Assembly: GCF_004917075.1 (NCBI RefSeq)
Contig: NZ_SSYB01000002.1
Coordinates: 271,766-335,765, forward strand
Length of the DNA: 64,000 nt
Reading direction: 5' to 3'
Origin: Geomonas edaphica
GTDB lineage: Bacteria > Desulfobacterota > Desulfuromonadia > Geobacterales > Geobacteraceae
Made by a program: the position numbers and the translations under genes. Of the stretch, positions 18,238-26,972 are shown piece after piece. Under the pieces are notes generated by a model, which had not been told where the DNA came from, made no database searches, and saw only the letters and a program-made list of their open reading frames with translations. Positions within the stretch are counted from its first letter, which is position 1; the number at the start of each line of letters is the position of its first letter.

Positions 18238-18903
18238 ATGTTCTCCACACTTCTTACTATTTGGCTTCTCTACGTAGCAGTTCTGCTCAGTCCCGGTGCG
18301 AACACCCTCCTCATCACCCAGCTTGCCGCAAGCGATGACGGCAAATCGGCCCGAGTGGCGGCCATCGGAGTCGCCGTCGGTTCCACCATCTGGTGCATCT
18401 GTGCCGTGTGCGGGCTGCACGTGATTTTCGTGGTGTTTCCAACTCTCAGGATGGCACTGCAGATTTCCGGCGCGGTCTATCTCCTGTACATCGCGTGGCG
18501 TCTCTGGCGTGCAGCCGCCGCGCACGGTTCGGAGGAGAAGGTTCGCGCCGCGAAAACCCCGCTGGCAGCCTTTCGTCTTGGCTTTTTGACCAACATCACC
18601 AATCCGAAGGCGGCCCTCTTTTTCGGAAGTATTCTGGCCGCCTCCTTTCCACCCGCTCCGGACAAGGTACTGCAGGTTTCAGTCATAGCACTCGTGATGG
18701 TGTCGTCGGCCTCCTGGCATCTGCTTCTCGCGTATGTCTTTTCACGCAGCAAGGTGCGCACCGGGTACGCCCGTTTTCGCAGTCCCTTCAATCGCTTGGC
18801 CGCCCTTGTCGTGAGCAGTGTTGGCCTAGCCCTTTTCATCACCACCCTAAAGGAAGCCCGCCGCCAGATCTCCACCGCGTCCTTAAACCTCACCGGCACC
18901 TAA
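18238..18903 (+). CDS. LysE/RhtB-family amino-acid exporter
   Basis: A 221-residue inner-membrane protein with six hydrophobic segments. The N-terminal SPGANTLLITQLAASDDGKSARVAAIGVAVGS and the mid-protein GFLTNITNPKAALFFGSIL are the two signatures of the LysE/RhtB superfamily, which expels amino acids or derivatives by proton exchange. The substrate cannot be told from sequence. It stands alone, convergent with the gene ending at 18936. Confidence 0.85.
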   Translation: MFSTLLTIWLLYVAVLLSPGANTLLITQLAASDDGKSARVAAIGVAVGSTIWCICAVCGLHVIFVVFPTLRMALQISGAVYLLYIAWRLWRAAAAHGSEEKVRAAKTPLAAFRLGFLTNITNPKAALFFGSILAASFPPAPDKVLQVSVIALVMVSSASWHLLLAYVFSRSKVRTGYARFRSPFNRLAALVVSSVGLALFITTLKEARRQISTASLNLTGT

Positions 18904-18935
18904 CCTAAGCCCCATAGCCCCTTCGTCAGGGGGGG

Positions 18936-19409
18936 CTACAATGCCCTCTCTATCCGTTGAAGCCTTAGAACCCCCGCGGCGTTTACCTCTTCTGTTTCGC
19001 AAGCGATAGTTTTGCCGTTGGGAAACTGCGGGTTGCGGCAATGCATGACTTCCCGACTCTTTCCGCGTCCCATGGTGTAGACCACCACCTTATGCAGGAG
19101 CTCGTCACCTGCCTGTCCCACCGTACATTGGTAAGCAAAAGTTCCTTCGCCTACGGCGAAATTTTCAGGAGTCATGCATGGCACGAGAGTCTGGTGCGTG
19201 CTTTCTTTAGGGCTGTAGATCTCATAGTCCGCACTCCTGCTTGACATGGTGCAGTTTAGAGTTTGGAAGTAGTTGTATGTGGGCGACATCAAGACCCGCG
19301 GGTCGATGCCCTGGTTGCCTAGCGCCGTTTGCATGTCGCTCGCCGTCATCCGGCGCGGATAAGGTTTGAGTAACGACAGTATGAGGAAATAACGGACGAA
19401 GGTGTCCAT
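18936..19409 (-). CDS. Unknown protein with a possible N-terminal helix-turn-helix
   Basis: A 157-residue protein. The first 40 residues (RYFLILSLLKPYPRRMTASDMQTALGNQG) resemble the winged-helix start of WYL-type regulators, but the remainder has no WYL features. It carries five scattered cysteines and ends with a basic helix. AGGAGG lies 8 bases before the chosen ATG. It may be a remodelled or shortened regulator. It is the first gene of an accessory-looking block containing the helicase, but it points the other way. Confidence 0.5.
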   Translation of the reverse strand: MDTFVRYFLILSLLKPYPRRMTASDMQTALGNQGIDPRVLMSPTYNYFQTLNCTMSSRSADYEIYSPKESTHQTLVPCMTPENFAVGEGTFAYQCTVGQAGDELLHKVVVYTMGRGKSREVMHCRNPQFPNGKTIACETEEVNAAGVLRLQRIERAL

Positions 19410-19667
19410 GCGATGAATCCTCCTCAGCACACTATCGGAGTGCCGCGGCGGTTTCTTTAGGCAGTGACATCCCCGTGCTCCTAGTAGGCCCTATTGAAAA
19501 TATTTGCTCATTGGAGTCTATGTGATTTGCCCGTTGCATTTCCGCCTTGAAAAAACTATAATTCTTTGCCTCGAAGCACCATTCCTTATAAATGCCGCCA
19601 TGCCGTGTGGTCACCCTTTTGCCAGAGCGCCCCACGAAGTATATTTTATTTAATGAATTAGGTGCTG

Positions 19668-21563
19668 ATGCAACTGCTCGATTCCCGACAAAGGGCCGCT
19701 GTAAGCCATCGCGGCTCCAACCTCCTAGTCCTCGCTGGAGCTGGAAGTGGCAAGACCAAGACCTTGGTTGAGCGGGCCTTGTCGATGCTGGATGAAGCTG
19801 GCGATCGGCAGATTCTCTTCGCCACCTTTACCAGGAAAGCTGCCCAGGAGATCAGGGAGCGGGTCCGGGCAGCATGCGCGGACCCTGCGCTTGAAGGCAG
19901 GGTGTGGACCGGCACCTTCCACAGTCTGTGCTGGAAGCTGCTCCAGCAGGATGGTATCGGTGCCCACACCGTTGGCAAATGGAGCATCCTTGTCAGCGAG
20001 GACAGCGATAGAATTTTTTCCATAGCAGCCAAAGCCTATGGCATCCTCAATCCTAAGCAGATCCGCGCCATCCAGTCCCTTTACAGTTTCTCCATCAACG
20101 CCGCCCTCCCCTTGGAAGACCTTCTCGCGTCACCTAGCTACAAAGAGATACAGAGTGTCCCCCTTCCAGTTACCAGGAAGATTGTTGGCAAGTACGAATC
20201 GCTCTGCAAAAGAAGTGGTCGCGTCGACTTCGACAATATCCAGAGGCTGCTCCTCGATATGCTGAACCGGGACGGGGCGGCGGCGGAACTGCGCAGAAAA
20301 ATCCACCACATCTTCGTAGACGAGTTTCAGGACACCAACAACATCCAGTGCAACATCCTAAAACAACTGCACAACGCAAACCTCACGGTCGTCGGAGACG
20401 ATTCCCAATCGATTTACGGCTTCCGAGCGGCGAACGTGAATAACATTATCACCTTCGAGGCAGCCTTCGATGCGGAGAAGGTTGTCCTGGAAAACAACTA
20501 CCGGTCGACCGCTGGCATTGTCGACGTGGCCAATATCTCCATAGGTAACAACAAAAACCAAATTTTTAAAACCTGCCGGTCGCAGAAACCGTCTTCCCGA
20601 AAACCTAGGTTGATAATCGCCCAGACTCCGGCCGAAGAGGCCCACTGCATCGCCCAAACCGTCCAGAACACCATCGCCAGGGCCACGGGGCGCCCTTCCA
20701 TTGCTATTTTAAGCCGCACCACTAGGCAAGCCGCGCTCCTGCAAAACGAATTCACGAGAAGGGGGATTGATTACCGGCTCATCGGGGGCAAGGACTTCTT
20801 TGCCGAGGATCACATCAAAATCCTCCTTGACTACCTGCGACTGGTTCTGAACCCGTTCGATATCATCTCGCTCCTTTCCATCAATAACCTGCTTCGGTTA
20901 GTCCCCCAGGGCCACCTCGACCAGCTAGAGTTGAGGGCGGAAAACAACGACACTGACTTCTGGTCTGAGGCCGTAGCTGACCGCAGTGCCCATTGCCTCG
21001 CGTTAGTGCAGTTTAAAGAGACCATCGACCGCTACTGCGCCGAATACGGAAAGAGCCAGGACATCCAGTCCCTGCTGGTGCACATCACCAGATCCATAAA
21101 GCGCCAGCTGCTGGAACGGCTCCCCCTGACCCCTGACGACCTCGATAAAGACATCAGTATCATGCTGGAGCTCGCGGGGCAGTTCCGGGAGATCAGAAAG
21201 CTGCTGGAATCTTTCAGCCTCAATACTGTGGTCGAAAGCAAGGAGCACGGGGAGTCTCAGGTTGTCATCAGCACCATTCATAGCGCCAAAGGGCTAGAGT
21301 GGGACTACGTCTTCGTCATCGGCCTTGTGGAATATTGGTTCCCGCTCAACCTAGCGCTCTTGGCACCCGGATGCGAGGAGGAGGAGAGAAGGCTTTTCTA
21401 TGTGGCCGTGACCCGCGCGAGCCACGATCTATATCTCTCGTGTTACACCTCTTCCGCCAACTCTTACGGAAAGGCGTTCCGCCAGGAGATCTCAAGGTTC
21501 GTCGAGGAGCTCCCCGTCCATGTCCTGGACAGGTTCAAGGCCCCTCCCATTGGTCCGTCATGA
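19668..21563 (+). CDS. UvrD/Rep-family superfamily 1 helicase
   Basis: A 631-residue ATP-dependent 3'-5' DNA helicase. All motifs are intact: Walker A (AGAGSGKT, near residue 25), Ia (FTRKAAQEIRERV), II (VDEFQDTN), III (GDDSQSIYGFRAA), IV (ENNYRS), V (STIHSAKGLEWDYVFVIGL) and VI (RRLFYVAVTRA). It is shorter than UvrD or PcrA (about 720) and lacks their C-terminal tail, so it is more like accessory or defence-associated UvrD homologues. Start choice is uncertain: GTG 19662 or ATG 19668, with a weak AGG site. Two unknown genes follow in the same direction, 158 bases later. Confidence 0.85.
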   Translation: MQLLDSRQRAAVSHRGSNLLVLAGAGSGKTKTLVERALSMLDEAGDRQILFATFTRKAAQEIRERVRAACADPALEGRVWTGTFHSLCWKLLQQDGIGAHTVGKWSILVSEDSDRIFSIAAKAYGILNPKQIRAIQSLYSFSINAALPLEDLLASPSYKEIQSVPLPVTRKIVGKYESLCKRSGRVDFDNIQRLLLDMLNRDGAAAELRRKIHHIFVDEFQDTNNIQCNILKQLHNANLTVVGDDSQSIYGFRAANVNNIITFEAAFDAEKVVLENNYRSTAGIVDVANISIGNNKNQIFKTCRSQKPSSRKPRLIIAQTPAEEAHCIAQTVQNTIARATGRPSIAILSRTTRQAALLQNEFTRRGIDYRLIGGKDFFAEDHIKILLDYLRLVLNPFDIISLLSINNLLRLVPQGHLDQLELRAENNDTDFWSEAVADRSAHCLALVQFKETIDRYCAEYGKSQDIQSLLVHITRSIKRQLLERLPLTPDDLDKDISIMLELAGQFREIRKLLESFSLNTVVESKEHGESQVVISTIHSAKGLEWDYVFVIGLVEYWFPLNLALLAPGCEEEERRLFYVAVTRASHDLYLSCYTSSANSYGKAFRQEISRFVEELPVHVLDRFKAPPIGPS

Positions 21564-21721
21564 TTTGTGGACCGTGCACGTTACTCGGACCAGCTGAGTG
21601 CACGGCTTCCCAACCACCCGAGATGCTGCTTGGGAGGAGGACTGTGTCACCCCCACTCTGCAAAGAGAAGCAGGCGCTAGCATCGGGCTGACGCCGCTAT
21701 ACCAATAAAGAGGAGGTATGA

Positions 21722-22012
21722 ATGAATAGCGAGGAACAGGCATTCATCAAGCTGATGATGGACAAGCTCGACGGTGAGATTGAGGCGATGTGGCATGATG
21801 GCACCATAAACAACAATATCGCTATGCTCCTGGCCTGGACGCTCAAGATGCATCTGGCCGAGCCAAACGACTTGGTTCGCCAGCGCTATGCCACCTGCCA
21901 GCAGGAAGTGGCGGCCTACCCAGAGTGGAAGATAAACGCGAACCTTAAACGCGTTACGGAAAAATACCCCACCGTCGCTTTCTTTCTTACCAAGATCAAT
22001 TCAACCCCGTGA
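21722..22012 (+). CDS. Unknown 96-residue protein downstream of the helicase
   Basis: I do not recognise a family. It is helical and acidic at the N-terminus (EEQAFIKLMMDKLDGEIEAMW) with a basic C-terminal half. GAGGAGG lies 4-5 bases before the ATG, a strong translation signal. The next gene begins 10 bases later, so the two are almost certainly co-transcribed. The helicase is 158 bases upstream with no obvious terminator between, so it may belong to the same unit. Confidence 0.6.
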   Translation: MNSEEQAFIKLMMDKLDGEIEAMWHDGTINNNIAMLLAWTLKMHLAEPNDLVRQRYATCQQEVAAYPEWKINANLKRVTEKYPTVAFFLTKINSTP

Positions 22013-22022
22013 GGAATTGGCC

Positions 22023-22850
22023 ATGCCCAACTGGAACATCTCCGTATCCCGAAAAGAGTGCAGCTATGCGGGCTGCATGTCGCAGGCGAAGTACGAAAAT
22101 CACGACCAGACGACAAACTACTGTCCAGCGCACTACGAGGAGTACAAAAGTTACGTGACATCGGTGCACGGAACAGAGGCACAGTACACCAACAACCTTG
22201 TGTTTTTGATGAGTAACCAGAACAGGCAAAATATCATAGAGTCCATAAGAACTCTGTTCAGAACTTATGATGAGTACCAGGGCGAGTTAACGAACTATTC
22301 CCTCTCGGAAATCGACCGGATGCAGGAGAATGTTTACAGGAAGTCGGGATCTCTTGATGAGTGTTTCCAGCGCTTTGCTATGCAAACGGGCATTGAACAG
22401 CTCTCCTATGATAGGATGCTCAGCGTTTTCCGCAAGCTCCTGAGCGGGAAGTTCTCATCGGTCGACGGGTTTGCTAAAGCGCTCGATGCTGAAAAGTCCG
22501 CCGTAACGAGCGAGATGAAGAATCCCGCAAGCCAAAGCGACTGTTTTGATTACGGGTGCCGGAGGATCCAGGAGATCTTTCGTACTGGGGCGCTGGAGGA
22601 GGAAACCACTCCAGACCAGGTCTATCTAGCCAATCTGGCGCTCGTCGCGGTCACCCTGATTGAGCACCTCCTCGCCGGTTATGCTCAGTACTTTTCCCTG
22701 TATATCATTGAGAAGAAGATGCTGCCTGCCATTTCATACACCCAAGACGATGCTGATCTCTTCATAGATTACTTCCGGTCGACGGTCGAGGCTATCGGCT
22801 TCGAGTTTTTTAACAAGCTTGAGGTGCCTCGAAATCCCAAATTCGCCTAG
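22023..22850 (+). CDS. Unknown protein with an N-terminal zinc-binding motif
   Basis: A 275-residue protein. Cys13, Cys18, Cys34 and His37 (CSYAGC... YCPAH) form a C-x4-C-x15-C-x2-H pattern suggesting a small zinc-binding site. The rest is helical (NIIESIRTLFRTYDEY, LSEIDRMQENVYRK) and the C-terminal third is moderately hydrophobic (NLALVAVTLIEHLLAGYAQYFSLYII) but not clearly membrane-spanning. A GAGGAAT site precedes ATG 22023; a TTG at 22017 is an alternative. With the helicase and the small gene before it, it could form a nucleic-acid-related module, perhaps anti-phage. That is inference. Confidence 0.6.
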   Translation: MPNWNISVSRKECSYAGCMSQAKYENHDQTTNYCPAHYEEYKSYVTSVHGTEAQYTNNLVFLMSNQNRQNIIESIRTLFRTYDEYQGELTNYSLSEIDRMQENVYRKSGSLDECFQRFAMQTGIEQLSYDRMLSVFRKLLSGKFSSVDGFAKALDAEKSAVTSEMKNPASQSDCFDYGCRRIQEIFRTGALEEETTPDQVYLANLALVAVTLIEHLLAGYAQYFSLYIIEKKMLPAISYTQDDADLFIDYFRSTVEAIGFEFFNKLEVPRNPKFA

Positions 22851-22859
22851 GAAAAAGGT

Positions 22860-22911
22860 GACAGGCTACTTTAATATTTTCCTGCTGCTAGAATTGATAA
22901 AGTAGCCTGTC
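22860..22911 (+). repeat. Long hairpin (GACAGGCTACTTTA inverted repeat)
   Basis: A 14-base arm (22860-22873) is matched by its inverse (22898-22911) around a 24-base loop, followed by CCATTTTC. It lies 10 bases after the zinc-motif gene and may terminate transcription. Its GACAGG...CCTGTC ends resemble the hairpins near 29053 and 30128. Confidence 0.7.
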
Positions 22912-22974
22912 CCATTTTCCCTCTGCATGCCTGACCTGACCCCGCCTTTCTTTGTCGTTGACATCTCAGTGCCG

Positions 22975-23003
22975 TTGCCTCATTCTGTTCCCAAATATAT
23001 AAT
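22975..23003 (+). promoter_or_regulatory. Sigma-70-type promoter for the riboswitch leader
   Basis: TTGCCT (22975-22980) and a perfect TATAAT (22998-23003) are separated by 17 bases. The predicted transcript start falls at about 23010, exactly where the riboswitch aptamer begins. Confidence 0.75.
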
Positions 23004-23009
23004 ATACGG

Positions 23010-23088
23010 CCGAAAAGGCAAAATCCGGGGGACCGGACGACGCAAAGCCACCTGCCCGGAACGGGAAGAGGGGTTACCGAAGCGGTTG
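23010..23088 (+). ncRNA. GEMM-I-class cyclic-dinucleotide riboswitch aptamer
   Basis: The conserved parts of the GEMM-I aptamer appear in order: AAAAGGCAAA, a short hairpin (TCCGG/CCGGA), GACGCAAAGCCAC, a second hairpin (CCCG/CGGG), and GGGGTTACCGA. These bind c-di-GMP in most bacteria and 3',3'-cGAMP in the Geobacter GEMM-Ib variants. A promoter precedes it and a terminator hairpin follows, so it likely controls the cheR-kinase operon by premature termination. By hand alignment to the Vc2 aptamer, the ligand-discriminating position 20 seems to be G, which favours c-di-GMP, but this is uncertain. Confidence 0.88.
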
Positions 23089-23117
23089 TAAGTGCTGCGC
23101 GTTGTGCCGCACCTAGA

Positions 23118-23154
23118 ACCTGCCCTTTTCGACGATGGCAGGTATTTTATTTTT
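23118..23154 (+). terminator. Expression-platform terminator of the riboswitch
   Basis: ACCTGCC (23118-23124) pairs with GGCAGGT (23137-23143), followed by ATTTTATTTTT. The same 7-mer ACCTGCC also occurs inside the aptamer (23050-23056), so the 3' arm has two possible partners. The remaining leader, 23155-23292, shows no gene. Confidence 0.8.
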
Positions 23155-23292
23155 CAGCTTCCGCTGGCCTGATAAAAGCGGTCTGCGCACGAAACTTAAA
23201 AATTGCAGATAAAGGCCCACCTTATCATCAGTACTTTGAAAAACTTCTCCTGCGGGCGCATACCATTTTCCTTTCTTTAGGGTGGTGCTAAC

Positions 23293-24303
23293 TTGCAAAG
23301 ACGCATGAATGATCATTTGGAATTAAAATGTTCAGATGGAAACTCCGCGTTGCCCGTTCCGGTGCCTCCGCAGTCTGAACAGTTCGATTCCTGTTGCATA
23401 CCTAAATACGACCTGAGTCACGTCTTTTTCGAGGGCGTCGCGCGTCCGGCCCGCACCTCTGGACGAACTCGCCCGGTTGCTAAAAAGTCTTCCCCTTCAA
23501 CTAGCTTTCATAAAGCTAAAGATGTCCATGCCCCGCAGGAGTCAGTTGCGGAAGCAGTGCCTGATCCTTTCCTCGTGTGGCTCTTGGGACGGTTCGGACT
23601 GGATGCATCCGCCTATAGACCGGCGGCATTGGCCCGCCGCTTGCCATCCTGCCTGCGTCAACTTCGCGTCACTACGGCCTGTGAGGCAAAAGCTGCTCTG
23701 GAACTGCGACCGGAACTTTTGGGGCAAGCGCTCAACTCTGTTCTCATCGGGGTGACAGAGTTTTTCCGCGATCGTCCAGTGTTTGACTATCTAAGGAAAA
23801 ATCTCCTCCCGGAGCTGTTGAGCTCAAGGCACGGTTTGAGGGTGCTCAGCGCCGGCTGTTCCGACGGGCAGGAGCTATACTCGATCGCGATGCTCTTGGA
23901 AGAGTTGGGCGCCTTGGAGGAGAGCGAGCTGTTGGGGATGGACTGTCGCGCGGACGCGATTGACCGCGCCCGCGCTGGCATATTCCACGCGCGGGAGGCG
24001 GCAGGGCTTGATGCTTTCCCCTCGCCCCCCGCGCGATCCGGCATCACGCAGGCACTCCGGGATCGATGCAGATGGCAAGTCGGCGATCTGCTCTCCGACA
24101 TCCCCGGGGGAGGATGGGATATCATCCTCTGTCGCAACGTTGCCATCTACCTGAACGAGCCACATGTGGTACTGCTCTGGGAGAGGCTGACATCGGCGCT
24201 TGGACACGACGGTGCACTAGTGGTCGGAAAGGCCGAAAAGCTGCCCCCTTCGCTGACTCTGGTCCGAGTGGCCGCAAATGTCTATCGAAAAACGGGAGAG
24301 TAA
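23293..24303 (+). CDS. CheR-type protein-glutamate methyltransferase
   Basis: A protein of up to 336 residues. After about 90 poorly conserved residues come the CheR motifs: YRPAALARRLPSCLRQL, GVTEFFRDRPVFDYL, the SAM-binding VLSAGCSDGQELYSIAMLL, and DIILCRNVAIYL. The enzyme methylates receptor-like proteins with SAM. No chemoreceptor or CheB is nearby. Instead a hybrid kinase follows two bases later, so it may modify a kinase-linked signalling protein. A TTG start (23293) has AGGGTGG 6 bases before it; the ATG at 23305 is the alternative. Expression is probably set by the upstream riboswitch. Confidence 0.8.
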   Translation: MQRRMNDHLELKCSDGNSALPVPVPPQSEQFDSCCIPKYDLSHVFFEGVARPARTSGRTRPVAKKSSPSTSFHKAKDVHAPQESVAEAVPDPFLVWLLGRFGLDASAYRPAALARRLPSCLRQLRVTTACEAKAALELRPELLGQALNSVLIGVTEFFRDRPVFDYLRKNLLPELLSSRHGLRVLSAGCSDGQELYSIAMLLEELGALEESELLGMDCRADAIDRARAGIFHAREAAGLDAFPSPPARSGITQALRDRCRWQVGDLLSDIPGGGWDIILCRNVAIYLNEPHVVLLWERLTSALGHDGALVVGKAEKLPPSLTLVRVAANVYRKTGE

Positions 24304-24305
24304 GT

Positions 24306-26948
24306 ATGAGAAGTGAAGCTTCCGGGACCAGAAAGCCTTCCATCGCTCTCTCTGTGGTCATATTCCTGGTATCCGTCGGCCTGATGGCGTACCTTCGGAT
24401 TTTCCTTCTTCCCAACACACTCATAACACTCACCTACGGCCTGCCATTGCTTGCGTGCCTCTGGCACCGGGACCTGCGGCTCCTATGGGCCATGGCGGGC
24501 TCCTTTATGGCCATTGCTGCCGCAAAGGCCTTCTGGGTGCTGCCAGACCCGAATACCAATGACTTCTACGAATTGATGCAGTGGTCTTTCCAGGTAGTGA
24601 ACATCACCGTGATCGGGGGCGCCATTCACGCGATCATTCGGTTGACCGAGAGGCTCACCGCTGCCAATCTGGATCTCTCCGCGTCCAACGAAGCGCTGGA
24701 GCGGCAAAACCGGGAGATCAACGAGCAGGCGGAAGAGTTGGCTCAACAGAACGAGGAGCTGACCCAGCAGAGCGCGGAGCTTGCTCAGCAGACCGAGGAA
24801 CTGCAAAGCCAGGAAGAGGAACTCAGGCAGCAGGCTGAGGAACTGACACAGCAGGCAGAGGAACTTCAGGTACAGGCGGAGGAGCTTCGCAGCGCCAACG
24901 AAGAGTTGCAGCAGCGCGAGTCGATGCTCGTGACCATCCTTTCCTCGTTGCGCGGCGGTGGAAGTGGGAAGCAGCTGCTCGACCAGGTGTGCAGCTCGCT
25001 CCTGTCCCTGCTTGGTGAAGCCGCCAGCGGGGCAGCAATTGTGCAGTCTGCGGGCGAGAGCCTGGTGGTGTCGAGCTACGCGGGGTGGGACGAATTGGCC
25101 GATGCCACATGGCCTTTGGAGAGATCATTTGCGTCGGTGATCATGGGACGTGACCGGACCGGGTATGTGGACGACCTGACCGCGCGGTCGGACATCCTCG
25201 TACCGTCCTCCCCCAAGCGGAACTTTCGGTCGATCCTGGCAACGCCGTTGCGGGTGGAAGGCCGAAACGTTGGTGCCGTCGAGGCCTATTCGAAGGAACC
25301 CCAACACTGGACCGAAGAGCACTTTCGGATTATTGAATGGGTGGCGGCTCAGTGCGCCGTCGTACTGGAGCGGTCTAGGGCCGAGGAAAGCCTGAGAGAG
25401 AGCGAGGCGAAGCTCAGATCGGCCCTGCACAGCATGACCGATGCCGTGTTGATCGCCGACAGCGACGGACGGACCGTGGAATTCAACGACGCCTTTGCCT
25501 CCTTTCACCGTTTCCAGAGCAAGGACGAGTGCGCGAAAGTTCTCCAGACGGTCCCATCCATCCTCGATGTTTTTTTGGGTGACACCCAAGAACCGGTTCC
25601 GCCGGGGCAACTGGCGCTACAACGTGCCCTTCGCGGCGAACAAGCCACGAATGTTATGTACAACTTGCGGCGCAGGGACACCGGGGAGGCGTGGATGGGG
25701 AGCTTCAGCTTCAGCCCGATTCTGGACGCGACAGAGGCTGTTGTCGGCTCCGTGGTGGTGGCACGCGATGTAACGGAGCAGATGCGCGCCCAGCGCGAGA
25801 GACAGCACTTGGAATCGCAACTTTTCCAATCCCAAAAAATGGAGTCCGTGGGACGCCTCGCCGGAGGGGTCGCCCACGACTTCAACAACATGCTCCTGGT
25901 CATTCACGGCAGTGCCGAGCTCGCTTTGATGGAGGTCGATCCCGCGAGCTCGGTCAGGGAACGCCTCGAGGAGATCGCAAAGGCCGCCGAGCGCTCAGCA
26001 GACATTACGCGCCAACTGCTCGCCTTTGCCCGGAAGCAAACCATAGCCCCCAAGGTGCTCGATCTGAACGCTACATTGGAGCCCATGCTAAAGATGATCC
26101 GTCGGCTCATCGGGGAGGACATTGATCTTGCCTGGAAGCCGGCTCGGGGACTCTGGAAGGTCAGGATGGACTCCGGACAACTTGACCAGATTCTCGCGAA
26201 CCTCGCCACCAACGCGAGGGATGCAATCGGCGGTGTGGGGAAGGTGGAGATAGAGACTGGGAATGCATCCATCGACGAGGAGTATTGCTACGAGCACCCG
26301 GATTTCATTCCGGGGAATTACGTTACTCTCACGGTAAGTGACGATGGACGGGGGATCGCTCGGGAGAAGATGTCGAGCATCTTCGAGCCATTCTACACCA
26401 CCAAGGAGGTGGGGAAGGGGACGGGGCTCGGGCTTGCGACCGTCTTCGGCATCGTTAAACAAAATGGCGGCTTTATCAATGTTTATAGCGAGCCGGGGGA
26501 GGGGGCGACTTTTCGTATCTATCTCCCGCGGACTGAGGATGGTGCGTCCGAGGTCGAGCACCGGATTATGGATCCGGGGCGCGGAACCGAGACGGTGATG
26601 ATCGTAGAGGACGAGGAGGCCAACCTACGCCTGCTGGAGAACTACCTTCGTAACCTAGGCTACCGCGTGCTCACCGCGGTCACCCCGGGCGAAGCGCTTG
26701 CCCTCGCAGAAGGTGAGCCCGTCGAGCTTGTCGTCACCGACGTTGTGATGCCGCAGATGAACGGCCATGACCTGGCGAATCGACTGACCGCCTCTCATCC
26801 CGGTATGAGGTTTATCTTCATGTCAGGCTACACCGCGGATGTCATCGCACACCGGGGAGTGCTGGACGAAGGTGTGAACTTCATCCAAAAGCCGTATGCC
26901 TTACGAGAGCTGGCCGCCAAAATCCGCAGCGTGTTGGACGATCAATGA
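24306..26948 (+). CDS. Hybrid sensor histidine kinase with long QQxEEL coiled coil, GAF and PAS domains
   Basis: An 880-residue protein. It begins with three to four transmembrane helices (to about residue 115). A glutamine/glutamate-rich coiled coil built from heptads of the EELxQQx type follows (about 130-210). A GAF domain (about 215-360), a PAS domain (about 365-500), HisKA with AGGVAHDFNN, HATPase (NLATNARDAI, DDGRGIA, GKGTGLGLA) and a C-terminal receiver (LVVTDVVMPQMNG) complete it. The ATG is two bases past the cheR stop with GGGAGAG upstream. Coiled coils of this type also link CheR and PAS modules in fused chemotaxis proteins, which fits pairing with the upstream methyltransferase. 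Confidence 0.85.
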   Translation: MRSEASGTRKPSIALSVVIFLVSVGLMAYLRIFLLPNTLITLTYGLPLLACLWHRDLRLLWAMAGSFMAIAAAKAFWVLPDPNTNDFYELMQWSFQVVNITVIGGAIHAIIRLTERLTAANLDLSASNEALERQNREINEQAEELAQQNEELTQQSAELAQQTEELQSQEEELRQQAEELTQQAEELQVQAEELRSANEELQQRESMLVTILSSLRGGGSGKQLLDQVCSSLLSLLGEAASGAAIVQSAGESLVVSSYAGWDELADATWPLERSFASVIMGRDRTGYVDDLTARSDILVPSSPKRNFRSILATPLRVEGRNVGAVEAYSKEPQHWTEEHFRIIEWVAAQCAVVLERSRAEESLRESEAKLRSALHSMTDAVLIADSDGRTVEFNDAFASFHRFQSKDECAKVLQTVPSILDVFLGDTQEPVPPGQLALQRALRGEQATNVMYNLRRRDTGEAWMGSFSFSPILDATEAVVGSVVVARDVTEQMRAQRERQHLESQLFQSQKMESVGRLAGGVAHDFNNMLLVIHGSAELALMEVDPASSVRERLEEIAKAAERSADITRQLLAFARKQTIAPKVLDLNATLEPMLKMIRRLIGEDIDLAWKPARGLWKVRMDSGQLDQILANLATNARDAIGGVGKVEIETGNASIDEEYCYEHPDFIPGNYVTLTVSDDGRGIAREKMSSIFEPFYTTKEVGKGTGLGLATVFGIVKQNGGFINVYSEPGEGATFRIYLPRTEDGASEVEHRIMDPGRGTETVMIVEDEEANLRLLENYLRNLGYRVLTAVTPGEALALAEGEPVELVVTDVVMPQMNGHDLANRLTASHPGMRFIFMSGYTADVIAHRGVLDEGVNFIQKPYALRELAAKIRSVLDDQ

Positions 26949-26972
26949 CGTCACAACACAAATAGGGGGAAT

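Noticed and set aside
18913-18937. AGCCCC/GGGGCT hairpin between convergent genes
   Set aside because: Short stem without a T tract on either strand; too weak to call a terminator.
19432-19635. 67-codon minus-strand frame between the regulator-like gene and the helicase
   Set aside because: No ribosome-binding site and no protein-like pattern.
24700-24900. Tandem-like DNA repeats of the QQxEEL type
   Set aside because: They are coding heptads of a kinase coiled coil rather than an independent repeat element.
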